42,720 bases of DNA from Seison nebaliae. Its lineage: Eukaryota > Rotifera > Pararotatoria > Seisonacea > Seisonidae. The notes under the pieces are model-generated. The model searched no databases. It was not told the DNA's origin and saw only the letters and a list, made by a program, of their open reading frames with translations. Positions within the stretch are counted from its first letter, which is position 1. The number at the start of each line of letters is the position of its first letter. Made by a program: the position numbers and the translations under genes. Location of the stretch: positions 1 through 42,720 of the forward strand of contig JALJEE010000318.1 of NCBI GenBank assembly GCA_023231475.1, read 5' to 3'. This document shows positions 1 to 12,713 of this stretch, one piece after another.

Positions 1-281
1 TGGGTAAAGGTTTGGCAAAGGTGGTCAAAAATCGATCTGATTTTTTTGGTCGTATTTTCTATTGAAATTTATCTTACTAGATCAGTTTTCAATTCTGAAC
101 ATCATCATGTGCTCAGAATTTTAAATTTTGGCTTACAAAAAAAGATATTTGAGTTTATAATTAAACATTTTGAGCTAACATTTTCTGCATTATTAAAAAA
201 GTAAAACATATTTAAGGTGCTATTACGAGAACTTCAAGATAAATTGACTTGAATTAAAGAAATTTTTATTTTATATATAAA

Positions 282-1261
282 TTATACATATTCATGGTCA
301 TACATATCTGAAATATTGTAATATATTTCATTTTCGGTAATTTCATGTTCCGAAATTTCATTTTCTTCTATTGATTGAAATGAAGGAGGATAACAAGTTT
401 TCATAATTCTTATGAACTGAGAAAAAAAATCCATTTTTTGTATCCTCGCTTCCCGTCGCGCAATTGCTTCACAGAGCCTTAAACATTTTTTTTAATGCTG
501 ATGCCTCCTACGTTATATAAGGAAAGTTAATTCTGAAATATTATAGATTCAAATAAACCAGTTTTTCTCATATCTCTCTTTAGCCATCTCCAAAGATTCT
601 CTATATTCTGTGTGTGATTTGATTTACAGTATGTTCGATTGATTCTCGGACATCGGCATTTAGGTCTTATTATACATTAGTAATTTTTGATTTTGATGCA
701 ATTTGATTGATAAAAGATGAACTAAAAAATTCACAAAATAACTTTTCTCCACGATGAATTTTACCCAAAATTTTTCGGCTTTTTTGAAAATTTAGTGTCT
801 GATTGATTCTCGGACAGAACTGTAAGTATAAGGTTTTCAGGTTAAAATTCTATATATTAGCTCTATCTGCACGTGTATTATAATATTACTGTTATTTAAA
901 ATGACGAGAAGTGTTCTTCTTTGCCAATGGAACTCGTCTTCTTACAAATCACACATCTTTGCATATGATAATTTTTCTTTTTACAGGTTAATTTCGTTTC
1001 TTCACCACAACAGACATTAATTTTGAGGACACCTTTATTTCGTAAAAAAATTATTAAATTCTTAGGATCGTCAAAATATAGTTTCATCGTCTGATGGACG
1101 ATATTATTCGGTGAAGATAAGACTAATGATGATGATGATAAGGCTGATGATGATGTAGTAATTGGTGTTTCTGATTGAATGACTAATTCTTCTTCTAGCT
1201 CTTCTTCTGAAGAAGAAACCGGGATATAGTCCGAAGACAATCCCTTTTTTGTGAAAGGCAT
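282..1261 (-). mobile_element. Degenerate Merlin/ISXO2-like DDE transposase remnant
   Basis: A 121-codon open stretch at 896-1261 has an acidic, Ser-rich start, then a segment reading FLRNKGVLKINVCCGEETKL and a later RCVICKKT. This matches the N-terminal zinc-ribbon region of ISXO2-like transposases (IS1595 group; Merlin in animals), where a fold of two cysteine pairs precedes the catalytic domain. Nearer the window start, in another frame (about 535-625), the stretch HTQNIENLWRWLKRDM matches the conserved C-terminal part of the same domain (H-T-Q-x-I-E-x-L-W). A further open stretch ending at a TAA at 282-284 (about 282-479) resembles the transposase tail. Frameshifts and stops separate the pieces, and I cannot follow the DDE residues between them. 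I infer a dead copy. Terminal inverted repeats were not found. Confidence 0.6.
637..816. repeat. 16-nt direct repeat pair inside the transposon relic
   Basis: The 16-mer gattgattctcggaca occurs at 637-652 and again at 801-816, both on the + strand and inside the transposase remnant. It could reflect a small internal duplication or two target-like copies. No other function is visible. Confidence 0.5.
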
Positions 1262-3443
<2,182 letters not shown>

Positions 3444-4364
3444 AACTGCATCAAATATCAAATATTTTATAAAAATACTGTCCCAAAAAAAAAGAGAGAA
3501 GTGATTCAACCAAAATTTGAAAAAAAATATAACAAGTCGAAAATTGTTTTAAATTTCATCGATTTGTAATAGTTCTTTAACTTTCTATTCGTATTCTACA
3601 CACGCACAACGACGTGCACATGTGTTCCATATTTATTTTGATGACTTGTGTTCCATGTCAAAATGATAATATTTAATCCCCATTCTTCATTTATCGACGT
3701 CAATATAATATAAATACTTTCTTCCAATTTAATAATTCCAATTTCCATGTGTACTCATGAACAACAACTCTTCTCCTGATGATGACAACAGTTGTCAATT
3801 CCGATGAGAAAACGAAATGATCGAATCGAAATCTTGAAATTAATCTAATAATCAATCAATCATTCGAAGAAGAAACGATATCAATATTTCAATTAAACAT
3901 ATTCTCTAACAATCATCATTGTTAACGTTGAGTGTCCGAAATACTTTTACTCTTCTCAAAGAGATTCTAACTCATTTAATTATTATGTCAGAAATTTCAT
4001 GTTGAATTTCTCTATCTCAACTTCGAACAAAAATTTAATAATGATAAGATCATCTATCCGAATTCGTGGAATTTAAATGATTCATTCTGTGAAAGAATAT
4101 AAATAGATAAAGAATAACTATTGAATTGTAAGTATTCTTCCTTCTTTTTTTTTCAATTATACTGTTGATAAGAGAGATTTACTAGTTCCACACTTCTCAT
4201 TAATTTATCGATGCATTATTTTTTTCCTCGGAATTTATTTCCATTATCGATTATTGAAAATAAATTTTACAAATTTCAATCTTTCAACAAAACATTTCTC
4301 CGTTATTATTAAATCATTCGGAAAATTCAAAAGATATATCGTCTATTAAAAAGTTGATGGGAAA
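3444..4364. other. Intergenic region between convergent Cdc42 and pitchfork-like genes
   Basis: This AT-rich stretch has no credible exon on either strand. It should hold both 3' untranslated regions. I see no repeat or RNA gene. Confidence 0.5.
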
Positions 4365-4979
4365 TTAGATATGAAGTTTTTTCGGTAATTCGTTCTCTTC
4401 GTACATTTTGAAGTAAGCATATTTCTTTAAAAATTTTCTTTTTTGTTGAGGAGTATACCGTAGATCAATATCCGATTTTGTTGGATTATAATGTTTGTTC
4501 AAAACCTTCTTTCCACCAAACGACGAATCATACAATTGTGACAAATGACGATTATTTAACACATTATATTCGAAATGACCTGGACCAGGTGTACTGTCGG
4601 CATTGGAAGTAGGAAATCTGGAAGATGCCATATTAAAAGGACGAAAACATGGAGCATCAGTTGGACTATATTCCAGTTTCTGATAGTTAGTTGGACCAGG
4701 AACTTCTGTTCTTCTTTTAGTAGTGTCGAGTCTTGCTTTTGCGCTTCGATTTCCAAATCCATAACCACGACCATTTGGTAATCTCTTGTCGAATTCGGTC
4801 AAGAAACTTAATTTGTGTAAATTTTGGTAATCACCCGGTCCGATAGGTAAAACTCTACTGGTGGAGTTGTTTTTAATACCTAAATGATTCAAAGGTAATT
4901 TGGAGGGAAATATTGGTCGGTTCTGTGCTGAACCGAAACAAACAACATTCTTATCTTCTTTTTCAAATATTCCGGCCAT
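4365..4979 (-). CDS. Pitchfork-like ciliary microtubule-associated protein
   Basis: A single exon encodes 204 residues. Pitchfork (PIFO/CIMAP3) is a small ciliary protein of about 190 residues, linked in vertebrates to cilium disassembly and axonemal microtubules. Features match in order: an early FGSAQNRPIFPSKLP (family pattern FGxxQxRxxFP), a GPGDY turn, GYGFGNRSAKAR (family GYxLGARTAxRF), PGPTNYQK, FRPFNMASSRF (family FxPFNxxxxRF), TPGPGHFEYN and a terminal YAYFKMYEE (family VAYLSLYY). The repeated P-G-P turns are the SHIPPO/STPGR type shared with other microtubule inner proteins. The start ATG lies just after an AG-ending pyrimidine stretch, so a 5' non-coding exon or trans-spliced leader is possible. 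Another STPGR-family member is the main alternative. Confidence 0.8.
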   Translation of the reverse strand: MAGIFEKEDKNVVCFGSAQNRPIFPSKLPLNHLGIKNNSTSRVLPIGPGDYQNLHKLSFLTEFDKRLPNGRGYGFGNRSAKARLDTTKRRTEVPGPTNYQKLEYSPTDAPCFRPFNMASSRFPTSNADSTPGPGHFEYNVLNNRHLSQLYDSSFGGKKVLNKHYNPTKSDIDLRYTPQQKRKFLKKYAYFKMYEENELPKKLHI

Positions 4980-5215
4980 ATTCCTGAATATGAAACTTCA
5001 AGTTGCAAAATTAATTGAAAGAATAAAAAGATAAAAATCTCCGAACAAAAATAAGGAGAAAATTTTTAATAAATGTGCTAAATGATGTATTTATAATTAT
5101 TATTTATTAAGCGTTGCTAAGAAACTATGTCAACAAAGGAAGTTATTTAAAAAATAAATTAAGTATTGTCCAAATAGAGAAACGATAGATTACATTGCAT
5201 AAATAATAAAAAGGA

Positions 5216-5221
5216 TTTATT
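5216..5221 (-). terminator. AATAAA poly(A) signal of the M13 gene
   Basis: A canonical AATAAA on the minus strand lies about 32 nt after the M13 stop codon, which suggests a very short 3' UTR. Confidence 0.5.
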
Positions 5222-5252
5222 CTCAAGAAAACAATTCAAACAAATGGCCATA

Positions 5253-8167
5253 TTAGAAGAGCTTGCATCGATTCAAACCGTTCATTTGGGAACCAACTGG
5301 ACAATTGAAAGCTGTCACAAATTCTTTCGATGATCTCAAAATAAGATTAATCCTTAATTCAAATAAACTTTACATATTTTCCTTACTATTTAAATTATTA
5401 ACATTACGTCATTCGTATATCGTCCAGTTTTCTGCTGCATATTGTTCCAATATCTTCCTTCCTCTGCTCGCGATTCACATTGAGCCTATGGATCCAATGA
5501 AATTATTGAGATATCAACTTCAATTCTCTATAGTTAACTTGAGTATAGGCAAGGAAAAACATTTGGTCGGTAGTATTGAATCCAGGTGCAGGTAAATCAA
5601 ATAAAGCATTCTGTTTGTAACCGTTCCATGCCTAAAATTGTGGAAAAAGAAATGGAATATAACAACATATATTATTTCGAAATAAAAACTTGATACGCTA
5701 AATCTAATCCACCTTTTTCGTTAATTAGAAATGGAGCTGCACGTCCACCGTTTAATTTTACCTAAATTAAATTATCAATATAGATTATGGGAAAGGGATT
5801 CATCTAACGTACCAATCAGTATTTTTATAAACATATGGACCAATAGTTAGGCCGTCAACATTATTCACATAACAAGATAATCCCTTATTATAATTATTCA
5901 TCGTTGTATTGGTCCAAGGATCCTTACTAATATAAGTACCATTTGGACTGTATTTTGAACCTGTTACGATAGGAAATTGATTAGACAAGGGAAATAGTTT
6001 GAAGAATAACCGGCAAGATTTACTATTTTAATTAATTGGTTCGACACCAAACCGACGAATGAACCAAAGTTAACTGATTGAGGTGATTCTGGTGAATAAA
6101 TATTTGGACGTAAAATTCCAGCTGTTACCAACAAATCGTTTCGATACATGGAATACATGATTTGGCTATCGACAGGCTTGTAATAAGTCCAGGTTTTCGT
6201 AAGATCGTCAAGTGGATTTTTGCCTATTAAGCTTTTATACGTTTGTTTCATCTTGAACTGATTGTAGGCAATTCTATTCTGATAATAAACGGGAGAAGAT
6301 GCATCGAACTTTTTAAATGAATATCGTAACTGAGTTCAAATAAATTTCAAACCTCTTCATAAAATTGATCAATTGATTCATCACTCTTCAAATAATCTGC
6401 ATATGATATCGACTCTGTCATATACTCCATTTTTTGAATAGTAAAATCTCGTTCACTTTGTGTCATCCAACTGTAACCATTAACACGTTTGCGTAATTCA
6501 TCTCGAACTTGTCTAATCATAACGTCAATCTAAAGATAGAATTCGATTACTAATGACAGTTAATAATAATGGATAACTCGACCACGATTGATATCACCAA
6601 TATGTTGAGCAATGTATAATCTGCTCAATGCATCTGGCATCATTCTCTTTAACTCTTTATAGCATGTTTGTTCATTCGAGACATATTTTTTACTATACGT
6701 TATACTGTCGAAGAATTTTCGATAAATCAATACATAATCATGTCCAAAATCTAATTTATATTGATAGAACGAATGCCATTTGATGAATCGTGCCAATTTT
6801 CTTCCAAATAATAATAATAAAATTCAACATTAACAAAATTTGAAGTGAAACCTTTGTTGATCGGCTGTACCTGTGGCATACTGGTTGAAGAAAGCCAATG
6901 CTTTCTTCAAAGCACCATAACTTTGAACACCAATTAATGGGTTTGATCCAAAATCCATCAAGGGGAAAATCTGTTGTAGAACTAAACCAATATCTATCTA
7001 TAAATAAATATTAATGAATGAGATATTGAGAGGAACAAAATGTGTGAGAACTGGAATTTCTGTAGTTAAATTGGTAAACGGTACAACATCGGTTAAGTAT
7101 GAGATACCCGCATAAATTTTAGCCAATGCAGTTTCCACTTCTATAACATCATCTCGAAATGTGTTTTGGAAATTTTTATCAGGATCAATGTTCGGAAATT
7201 GATCTTTTTGCATTTTCTCGATGACACCAACAATGTATTTCTTGTAAGCGTTCAATCGCTGTTGATTGATGAAATGAAGAAATTTATTATAATAAATTAT
7301 AAAATAATAAAAATTAAATTTAAACATTTGAATAGTATGAACTAGGTAAAGTATAAGAAAAGGTGGATAGACCAAGTTTTCCACGACTTAACGTTAGACT
7401 TTTCTTTGATAACTTTCCAAGTGTCTTTATTCCAAGATCGAAGAAACTGTCTGTCTTATATTTGACGTGATGATCGGCCATTAACTGTACTAGAAATGTC
7501 CTATCTGCTGTGGTGGGTGTATCGAGTAATTGAAATTCACTTGAAACAGAAACACTAGTTTTAGATCTATCATAGTCCGAAGCACAATTCTGATAGACAG
7601 TCTACAAAAGATAATAATTTAGGGAATAATCTAAAAAAAAGATTAAAATGAAAGGAAACCTTCACTTTCTGTTCATATGATCTTGCAGATGTTCGATTAA
7701 CTTTCTTATCTAACAAACTCATCAATAATTTATCGAGAGATTTTTTTAATAATGATTGTGGATTTTTCTTTGAATATCTTCCAACAACCGGATGCATTTC
7801 CGCAAATTTGCCACATGCAAACTTATAGAAATTATCACATGGATAGACATGGTCATTTAACAGATCTCTCATTCGTACCGCTGAATCGAGGCAGCCTTTA
7901 GTTGTACAATATTTATAATTGTTTGGTGGTTTGGCGAAGGTTTGTTTTACTAAAAATAGAAGTTTTTCTCTTTTGTTAGAATGAAACTTGTTTCTAACAT
8001 GCTGCCGTTTCTTCATTCATGTATCCATGATATACTTGAAATTTCCCATGGACGTGCAAAGTAGCAATCACAAGAGCGAATGCAGTTATTCCTAAGGCGA
8101 CGGTGATGAAAAAAAGTAATGCTTTTCGTTTATCAGCTCTCGTATCTTCGATGAATGTGGTAAACAT
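5253..8167 (-). CDS. Neprilysin-like (M13) membrane protein lacking the zinc site; probable pseudoenzyme
   Basis: Thirteen exons: 8167-7999, 7949-7660, 7601-7326, 7258-7037, 6997-6852, 6800-6578, 6529-6353, 6308-6011, 5960-5809, 5761-5690, 5631-5539, 5485-5403 and 5352-5253. Phases are consistent and give 766 residues (neprilysin has about 750). A short cytoplasmic tail precedes a signal anchor (residues about 16-37), then CLDSAVRM...PCDNFYKFACGKF, the M13 N-terminal signature, and the family C-terminus (EFVTAFNCPVG...RCKLF). M13 enzymes cut small peptides with zinc held by HExxH and by the Glu of GENIAD. Here HEITH aligns with NQLIK (591-595) and GENIADNGGL with PFLINEKGGL (about 661-670). 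The substrate-binding NA(F/Y)Y aligns with QIMY. Without ligands catalysis is very unlikely; a binding or decoy role is inference. The frame across 5961-6010 depends on a 50-nt intron that restores the family alignment exactly. Confidence 0.85.
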
Positions 8168-8484
8168 GGTGGAAAGGTATTCTTTCTTCTGATGAGATAA
8201 AAAATTTATTCAACTAAATCTTTACTAATTCACTAACGAATATTTCGATAAGTAAACACTTGGGAATTTTAAAGAAATGTTTGTATAATTCATGTTGACG
8301 ATTAAGCGAAGAAGATTGGGAGAATCTCTCTTTTAAGTTTATTTAATCATATCTTATTTTTAGTTGGTTTGTGGGCAGAAGTAAGAAGTGTAGAATGGAA
8401 TTTATTGAATTTTATTTGAAATAATTTAAATAAAAATATAATTTAGAGAATTTATGTTCCAAAATCTCTCTCATTCTTATTCAT

Positions 8485-8875
8485 TCAACAATGATCTGTC
8501 TTGAAACTTATCAAAAGTTGTCCTTCTTCAGCTTTTATCGATTTAGTGATTTTCGGTTTCTCATAAGCACTGATATATCTCTTGAACTGTCAAGAGAATA
8601 TAAAAAGTTCAAAAAAAATAAATCAAAACTTTCCGCTTTCTAGACATCGAAATATAACGGTACCAATACACGCTCAACAATATGGAAACGAAGAGGAATA
8701 TGGTCAAATTGAACGTCAATACAAAATAATTCAAAATTTGGCATTCTGAATCTGCATGCTAATTTAAAAGAGAGAGAGAAAAAGAAAGAGTGAAGTTTGA
8801 ATAAAATGGAACTTATTAAAATTTAACATTTATTTTCGGTGATGGACATGAGCAATTATAATCCACTCGTGACAT
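8485..8875 (-). CDS. Small single-pass membrane protein, unrecognised
   Basis: Three exons: 8875-8828, 8758-8630 and 8586-8485. They join in phase 0 to encode about 92 residues. The short N-terminal part is Cys-containing (NCSCPSPKI, later DSEC). A strongly hydrophobic segment of about 22 residues (FNLTIFLFVSILLSVYWY) precedes a basic stretch (SRKRKFKR) and a polar tail ending TDHC. The basic residues directly after the helix predict an extracellular N-terminus and cytosolic tail. All splice sites are GT...AG, with introns of 43 and 69 nt. It sits 317 nt upstream of the M13 homologue on the same strand and could share its regulation. I do not recognise a family. The exon model is by eye; the coherent frame and topology support it. 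Confidence 0.5.
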
Positions 8876-9416
8876 TAATCAGAAATTGAAGGATGATATA
8901 CAGGATGTAATATACGGATGTAATACAAGGATGTATATATTATACGATGTGAGAAAATTATTTAAATATATATACTATTTCTAATAATAGAAATTATTCG
9001 ATTCTAAACTTTCTTCGATGAAAAAAAGGAAAAAATAAAAATTAAAATTAAAATATAGAAATAAATAAAAATATTTCTAATGTGAGTAAGAGTAATAAAA
9101 ATAATAATACTTGTGGTAATAGTAGTAGATTAGCAAATAAATCGATTGTAATGAATGATAAAATCATAATTTAATTTGAGAACTGAAAGGAAGATAAATT
9201 GTTGTTTTTATAAAAAATGTTTTTTCAAAAATTTAAAACAGCTGGAAAAGATAAATAACGAATAAATATTTTTGAATAATTCTAAATCAAATTATTTTGC
9301 CTTCCAAGAAAGAATGAGAGAGAAGTTCTTATGAGATAAGGAAACTATTGGGAGATAAGGAGCATAGAGAGCTGACAAATTCGTCGATGTTCACAGAAGA
9401 AAAATGAAGATTTTAT
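8876..9416. other. Short intergenic region with degenerate GGATGTAAT repeats
   Basis: No exon is supported. About 8891-8950 holds four imperfect copies of a unit like ggatgtaatata, and the rest is AT-rich. The region separates transportin-3 from the small membrane gene downstream on the same strand. Confidence 0.45.
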
Positions 9417-12400
9417 TCATGAATAATATTCTCCGATTTTAAATAGGAGTGTCTGGAAATCTTGTTTTTCCATGGCATATTCCAAAAATTGACTAATTTC
9501 ACGTAGTTTCCCTTCATCTAAAACAACGATCCATTTGTATTGTGGATTATTTCTGGGCATATTATCCACAGCTTCTTGGATGAGTGGTATCATATTTTTC
9601 CCGTAAACACTTTGAAGTGATTCAATGACTTCTCCAAATTTCTTTAGTACACCACCTGGTGGTCGACGACAACTAATTTCGAGGATTTTACTTATAATCA
9701 ATTTATGTTTCATTTCACTAATCTCTTGTACGAATGATTTGATCACGACATTCACATCATTCGTCCCGTCATTAAATATTGAGAGATTGAAAAAATGAGA
9801 AAGAAAAGCGGCTGAATGTTCTGCGGCTTCTTTCGATTTAATTCCTAACGAATAAATGGCGATATCGATGATGGTGTAAAGATGTTCCTTATATTTCGTT
9901 AATTCTAATGGACAATTCTTTGTAATTCGAGTAATGAGACGGAAGAAGTCGTCAATATAATCGGCATTTTTATGAACCGATTTCTCGTTATTGAGAATAT
10001 CATTCAATTTCCCAATGAAACAATGAAGCATGTCGATGAGGAAGATGGCTTCTCGTCGAATATCAGAAACCATCTGATTCGGATTGAAATGAGTATATTC
10101 ATCCACAAGAATCGATGTCAAATAAATATAAGTGGATGATGGTTTCTTTTCGAACAATGTTGCTATTACTTTGCACAATCTCTCCAGATGTTCGACAGAA
10201 GTACAACTAACATATCGAATGATATATCGGATAGTTCGACTACATTCTTCGATCATTATTTCGGAACGATAATCATTCTCCAATAATCGTATCATAGTAT
10301 CGACAGTACTGCTAGCGATATCTTGATAAACGACAAATCCTAATTGTTTGGCATGTTCCATACTGGACAAATGTTTCGCAGATTGTCGTTGATCGTAGAG
10401 GAATTTAAACACGTTTCCACACTTGATCACATGAAACTCCAATAAATTCACACGTTGCTTATACAATTTTTCATTTTCAAATTTCTTATCAATCAAATTA
10501 TCGATGAGAGTGCAGGAATAATGCACGAGACTTTTATACGATTCTTTTTGACATTCGATTGACGGATGGATTTCTGTTGCGGCCAATGATGCTTGCAATA
10601 AATTGTTCAATGATTTTTGTGAGAGAAATGATTGATGTTCTTCATTTATCGAAATGTTTAACATGGAAAATATTTCCTTTTCTCTCACCGACAACAATTG
10701 AGTGGAAGCGAGAATTTGTTGGAAATGTGGTTGGAGAATGATCGTTCGGAATAGATTGATACAATTCATCAAATATTTTATTCGTTCTTCAACATTCGAA
10801 CTTCCATTTGGTGATTTGTCGAATAATAATTTCATTCGATTACTCTTCGAGAGAACTGATGTCATTTCAATAAAGAAATCATCAATAAACTCACAAATAT
10901 CTTCATTAATTGCATTGTCTTCTTTCGGATTGAATAGTTGGAGAATTTTCTCAAAAATGATCGTAGAACAACCAATCCCTCCACAACACATCCATGGAAC
11001 GAGACTGTGAAGGATATTAAATATTGCCAAATACAAATGTTTATTCATCAATTTATAATTCCATAAAATATTATCGACTATATAAATCAAAAAATTTTGT
11101 GTCTTCTCATGTGGTCGATTGGTTGGCATATGTTCCAATGGACCTGTAATGAAATATAATAACACTTCAACATCATACCAATTCTCGATGATATTCTCCG
11201 ATTGTATCGAAACGTTCAATCGATCATAAACTTGATCAATTAGTACATCATTTCCCAATATCGATTTAATATCAAGAATCAGATTCGCTATCTGTTTCCT
11301 CAAATAAAGAAGTTCGTCTTCCGAATCCACATCATCAGGTGTGAATGATACATAGATTGCTAAATTGCTGAAAATTTCGATAGCATATTTAGCGAAATCT
11401 TTCTTCGCTAATTTCTGGAATTCATGTGAATTGTGATGATATTGTAACAGTTCGAACCAGAAGTCCAAAGTCTCCCTAAACAAATTCCTTTGTTTACTTT
11501 CCTCACTTAAACGGATGAGATTGAAAATGGATTCTAATTTGATTTCAGGTAATTGATAAATGTGCATTCGTTGTAGAATGTTCACATCATAACTCTCTAA
11601 TGATTCATTCATTTTCTTCTTAGCATCATCGTCAATTACAAGACTTAATAAATTAGTTGACATAGCAGAAAAAATGCGGATGTAACAACGAACCACATGC
11701 AACAATTCATCATCATCATCTAATTGGAATGTGAATGAACGTTTATCTCCTGATGATGATAATTCGGTTTTTTCTACTTCTATTTGTTTCTCTTGAATTT
11801 CTTTTATTAATTTCTCATTTAATTGTTTGAAAATGACAAGAAGATCTTCCGTCCGATAATAGAGACATTTGATGAATGCCGGATACTCTAATTGTCGTTC
11901 ATACGTTTTCCATAAATTGATGAATACTGTGGAAATAGCGACAAGAATTCGACCATTATTCTCCATTAATTCCTTCCCAACATTCTTCAACGCATCAAAC
12001 AACTTAATAAGAATCTCCCAAAATACTTCGTCGTTATCGATGAAATGTTTCATATGAAGTAAATCTTCATCAATCCACGAAATGAGACAATCACTTATAA
12101 TCAACAAATGATCAAATGAAGAATATCTCTCATCATTTATACATAATGTTATTAGTGTTAATAAATGAGTGGATGATTCTTTTAAGAATTTCCGAATCTC
12201 TTCTCGTCGATGTTGTCCCAAATGAAGATATTTATCTGATAATTCTTGAGCGATGAATGTCAACAATTCAATTGATGACAAAATAAATTGAATTTGTTGT
12301 TGAGAATCTTTCATTTCCATATATTTCATTTCAATATATTCGAAAACATTTTTCTCTAACGGACATTTCACTATGATATCAGCCAGTGCAATCTGTAACG

Positions 12401-12713
12401 ATCGACGACATTTTGATGATAATTCACTTTTAGTCATCAATTCAAATAATTTTACAATCGCTTCAGGTATGTTAACCGATTCGATATTCTTTTGAATGAC
12501 ATGCCGAATTGTCTGTCCACAGAATAAAGATGATTCCATCGTTTTATTTAACTCGATAATTCTCATCGATAGATCAAAGGCACAGCCATGCTTCTTGAAC
12601 TCCTGCAAATATTCGTTCGCCTTATCTCTCTCCACTTTGACTTGGCTGGCATACAATGTAGAAATCCATTCGAGAACTTGGTCAATTGTTGATTCATTTA
12701 CGATTTCACTCAT
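9417..12713 (-). CDS. TNPO3: Transportin-3-like nuclear import receptor
   Basis: An uninterrupted exon of 1,098 codons starts at the ATG at 12713; in-frame codons just upstream lack an ATG and follow an AG-ending splice-like sequence. Transportin-3 is an importin-beta-family HEAT-repeat receptor that carries SR splicing factors into the nucleus, releasing them on RanGTP. The N-terminus has the family FCGQTIRHVIQ helix (human FAAQTMKMKIQ). The C-terminal half has SSTYIYLTSILVDEY (human HSCFLYLGSILVDEY), DDFFRLITRI and CRRPPGGVLKKFGEVI. Near residue 820, ECSRTIRYIIRY keeps the R-x2-R-x3-R spacing of the arginine helix that contacts phosphorylated RS domains. The protein is about 175 residues longer than the human one (923), spread over loops. 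An AATAAA begins on the last base of the stop codon, so the 3' UTR may be tiny. Importin-13 is the less likely alternative. Confidence 0.88.
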   Translation of the reverse strand: MSEIVNESTIDQVLEWISTLYASQVKVERDKANEYLQEFKKHGCAFDLSMRIIELNKTMESSLFCGQTIRHVIQKNIESVNIPEAIVKLFELMTKSELSSKCRRSLQIALADIIVKCPLEKNVFEYIEMKYMEMKDSQQQIQFILSSIELLTFIAQELSDKYLHLGQHRREEIRKFLKESSTHLLTLITLCINDERYSSFDHLLIISDCLISWIDEDLLHMKHFIDNDEVFWEILIKLFDALKNVGKELMENNGRILVAISTVFINLWKTYERQLEYPAFIKCLYYRTEDLLVIFKQLNEKLIKEIQEKQIEVEKTELSSSGDKRSFTFQLDDDDELLHVVRCYIRIFSAMSTNLLSLVIDDDAKKKMNESLESYDVNILQRMHIYQLPEIKLESIFNLIRLSEESKQRNLFRETLDFWFELLQYHHNSHEFQKLAKKDFAKYAIEIFSNLAIYVSFTPDDVDSEDELLYLRKQIANLILDIKSILGNDVLIDQVYDRLNVSIQSENIIENWYDVEVLLYFITGPLEHMPTNRPHEKTQNFLIYIVDNILWNYKLMNKHLYLAIFNILHSLVPWMCCGGIGCSTIIFEKILQLFNPKEDNAINEDICEFIDDFFIEMTSVLSKSNRMKLLFDKSPNGSSNVEERIKYLMNCINLFRTIILQPHFQQILASTQLLSVREKEIFSMLNISINEEHQSFLSQKSLNNLLQASLAATEIHPSIECQKESYKSLVHYSCTLIDNLIDKKFENEKLYKQRVNLLEFHVIKCGNVFKFLYDQRQSAKHLSSMEHAKQLGFVVYQDIASSTVDTMIRLLENDYRSEIMIEECSRTIRYIIRYVSCTSVEHLERLCKVIATLFEKKPSSTYIYLTSILVDEYTHFNPNQMVSDIRREAIFLIDMLHCFIGKLNDILNNEKSVHKNADYIDDFFRLITRITKNCPLELTKYKEHLYTIIDIAIYSLGIKSKEAAEHSAAFLSHFFNLSIFNDGTNDVNVVIKSFVQEISEMKHKLIISKILEISCRRPPGGVLKKFGEVIESLQSVYGKNMIPLIQEAVDNMPRNNPQYKWIVVLDEGKLREISQFLEYAMEKQDFQTLLFKIGEYYS

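Noticed and set aside
5961-6010. Reading straight through here gives 17 extra residues and a frameshift in the M13 gene, suggesting a pseudogene.
   Set aside because: A 50-nt GT...AG intron removes it and restores the family alignment residue for residue, so the gene is intact apart from its catalytic residues.
10559-12057. Several plus-strand frames of 60-102 codons.
   Set aside because: They are antisense shadows of transportin-3, without starts in context or homology.
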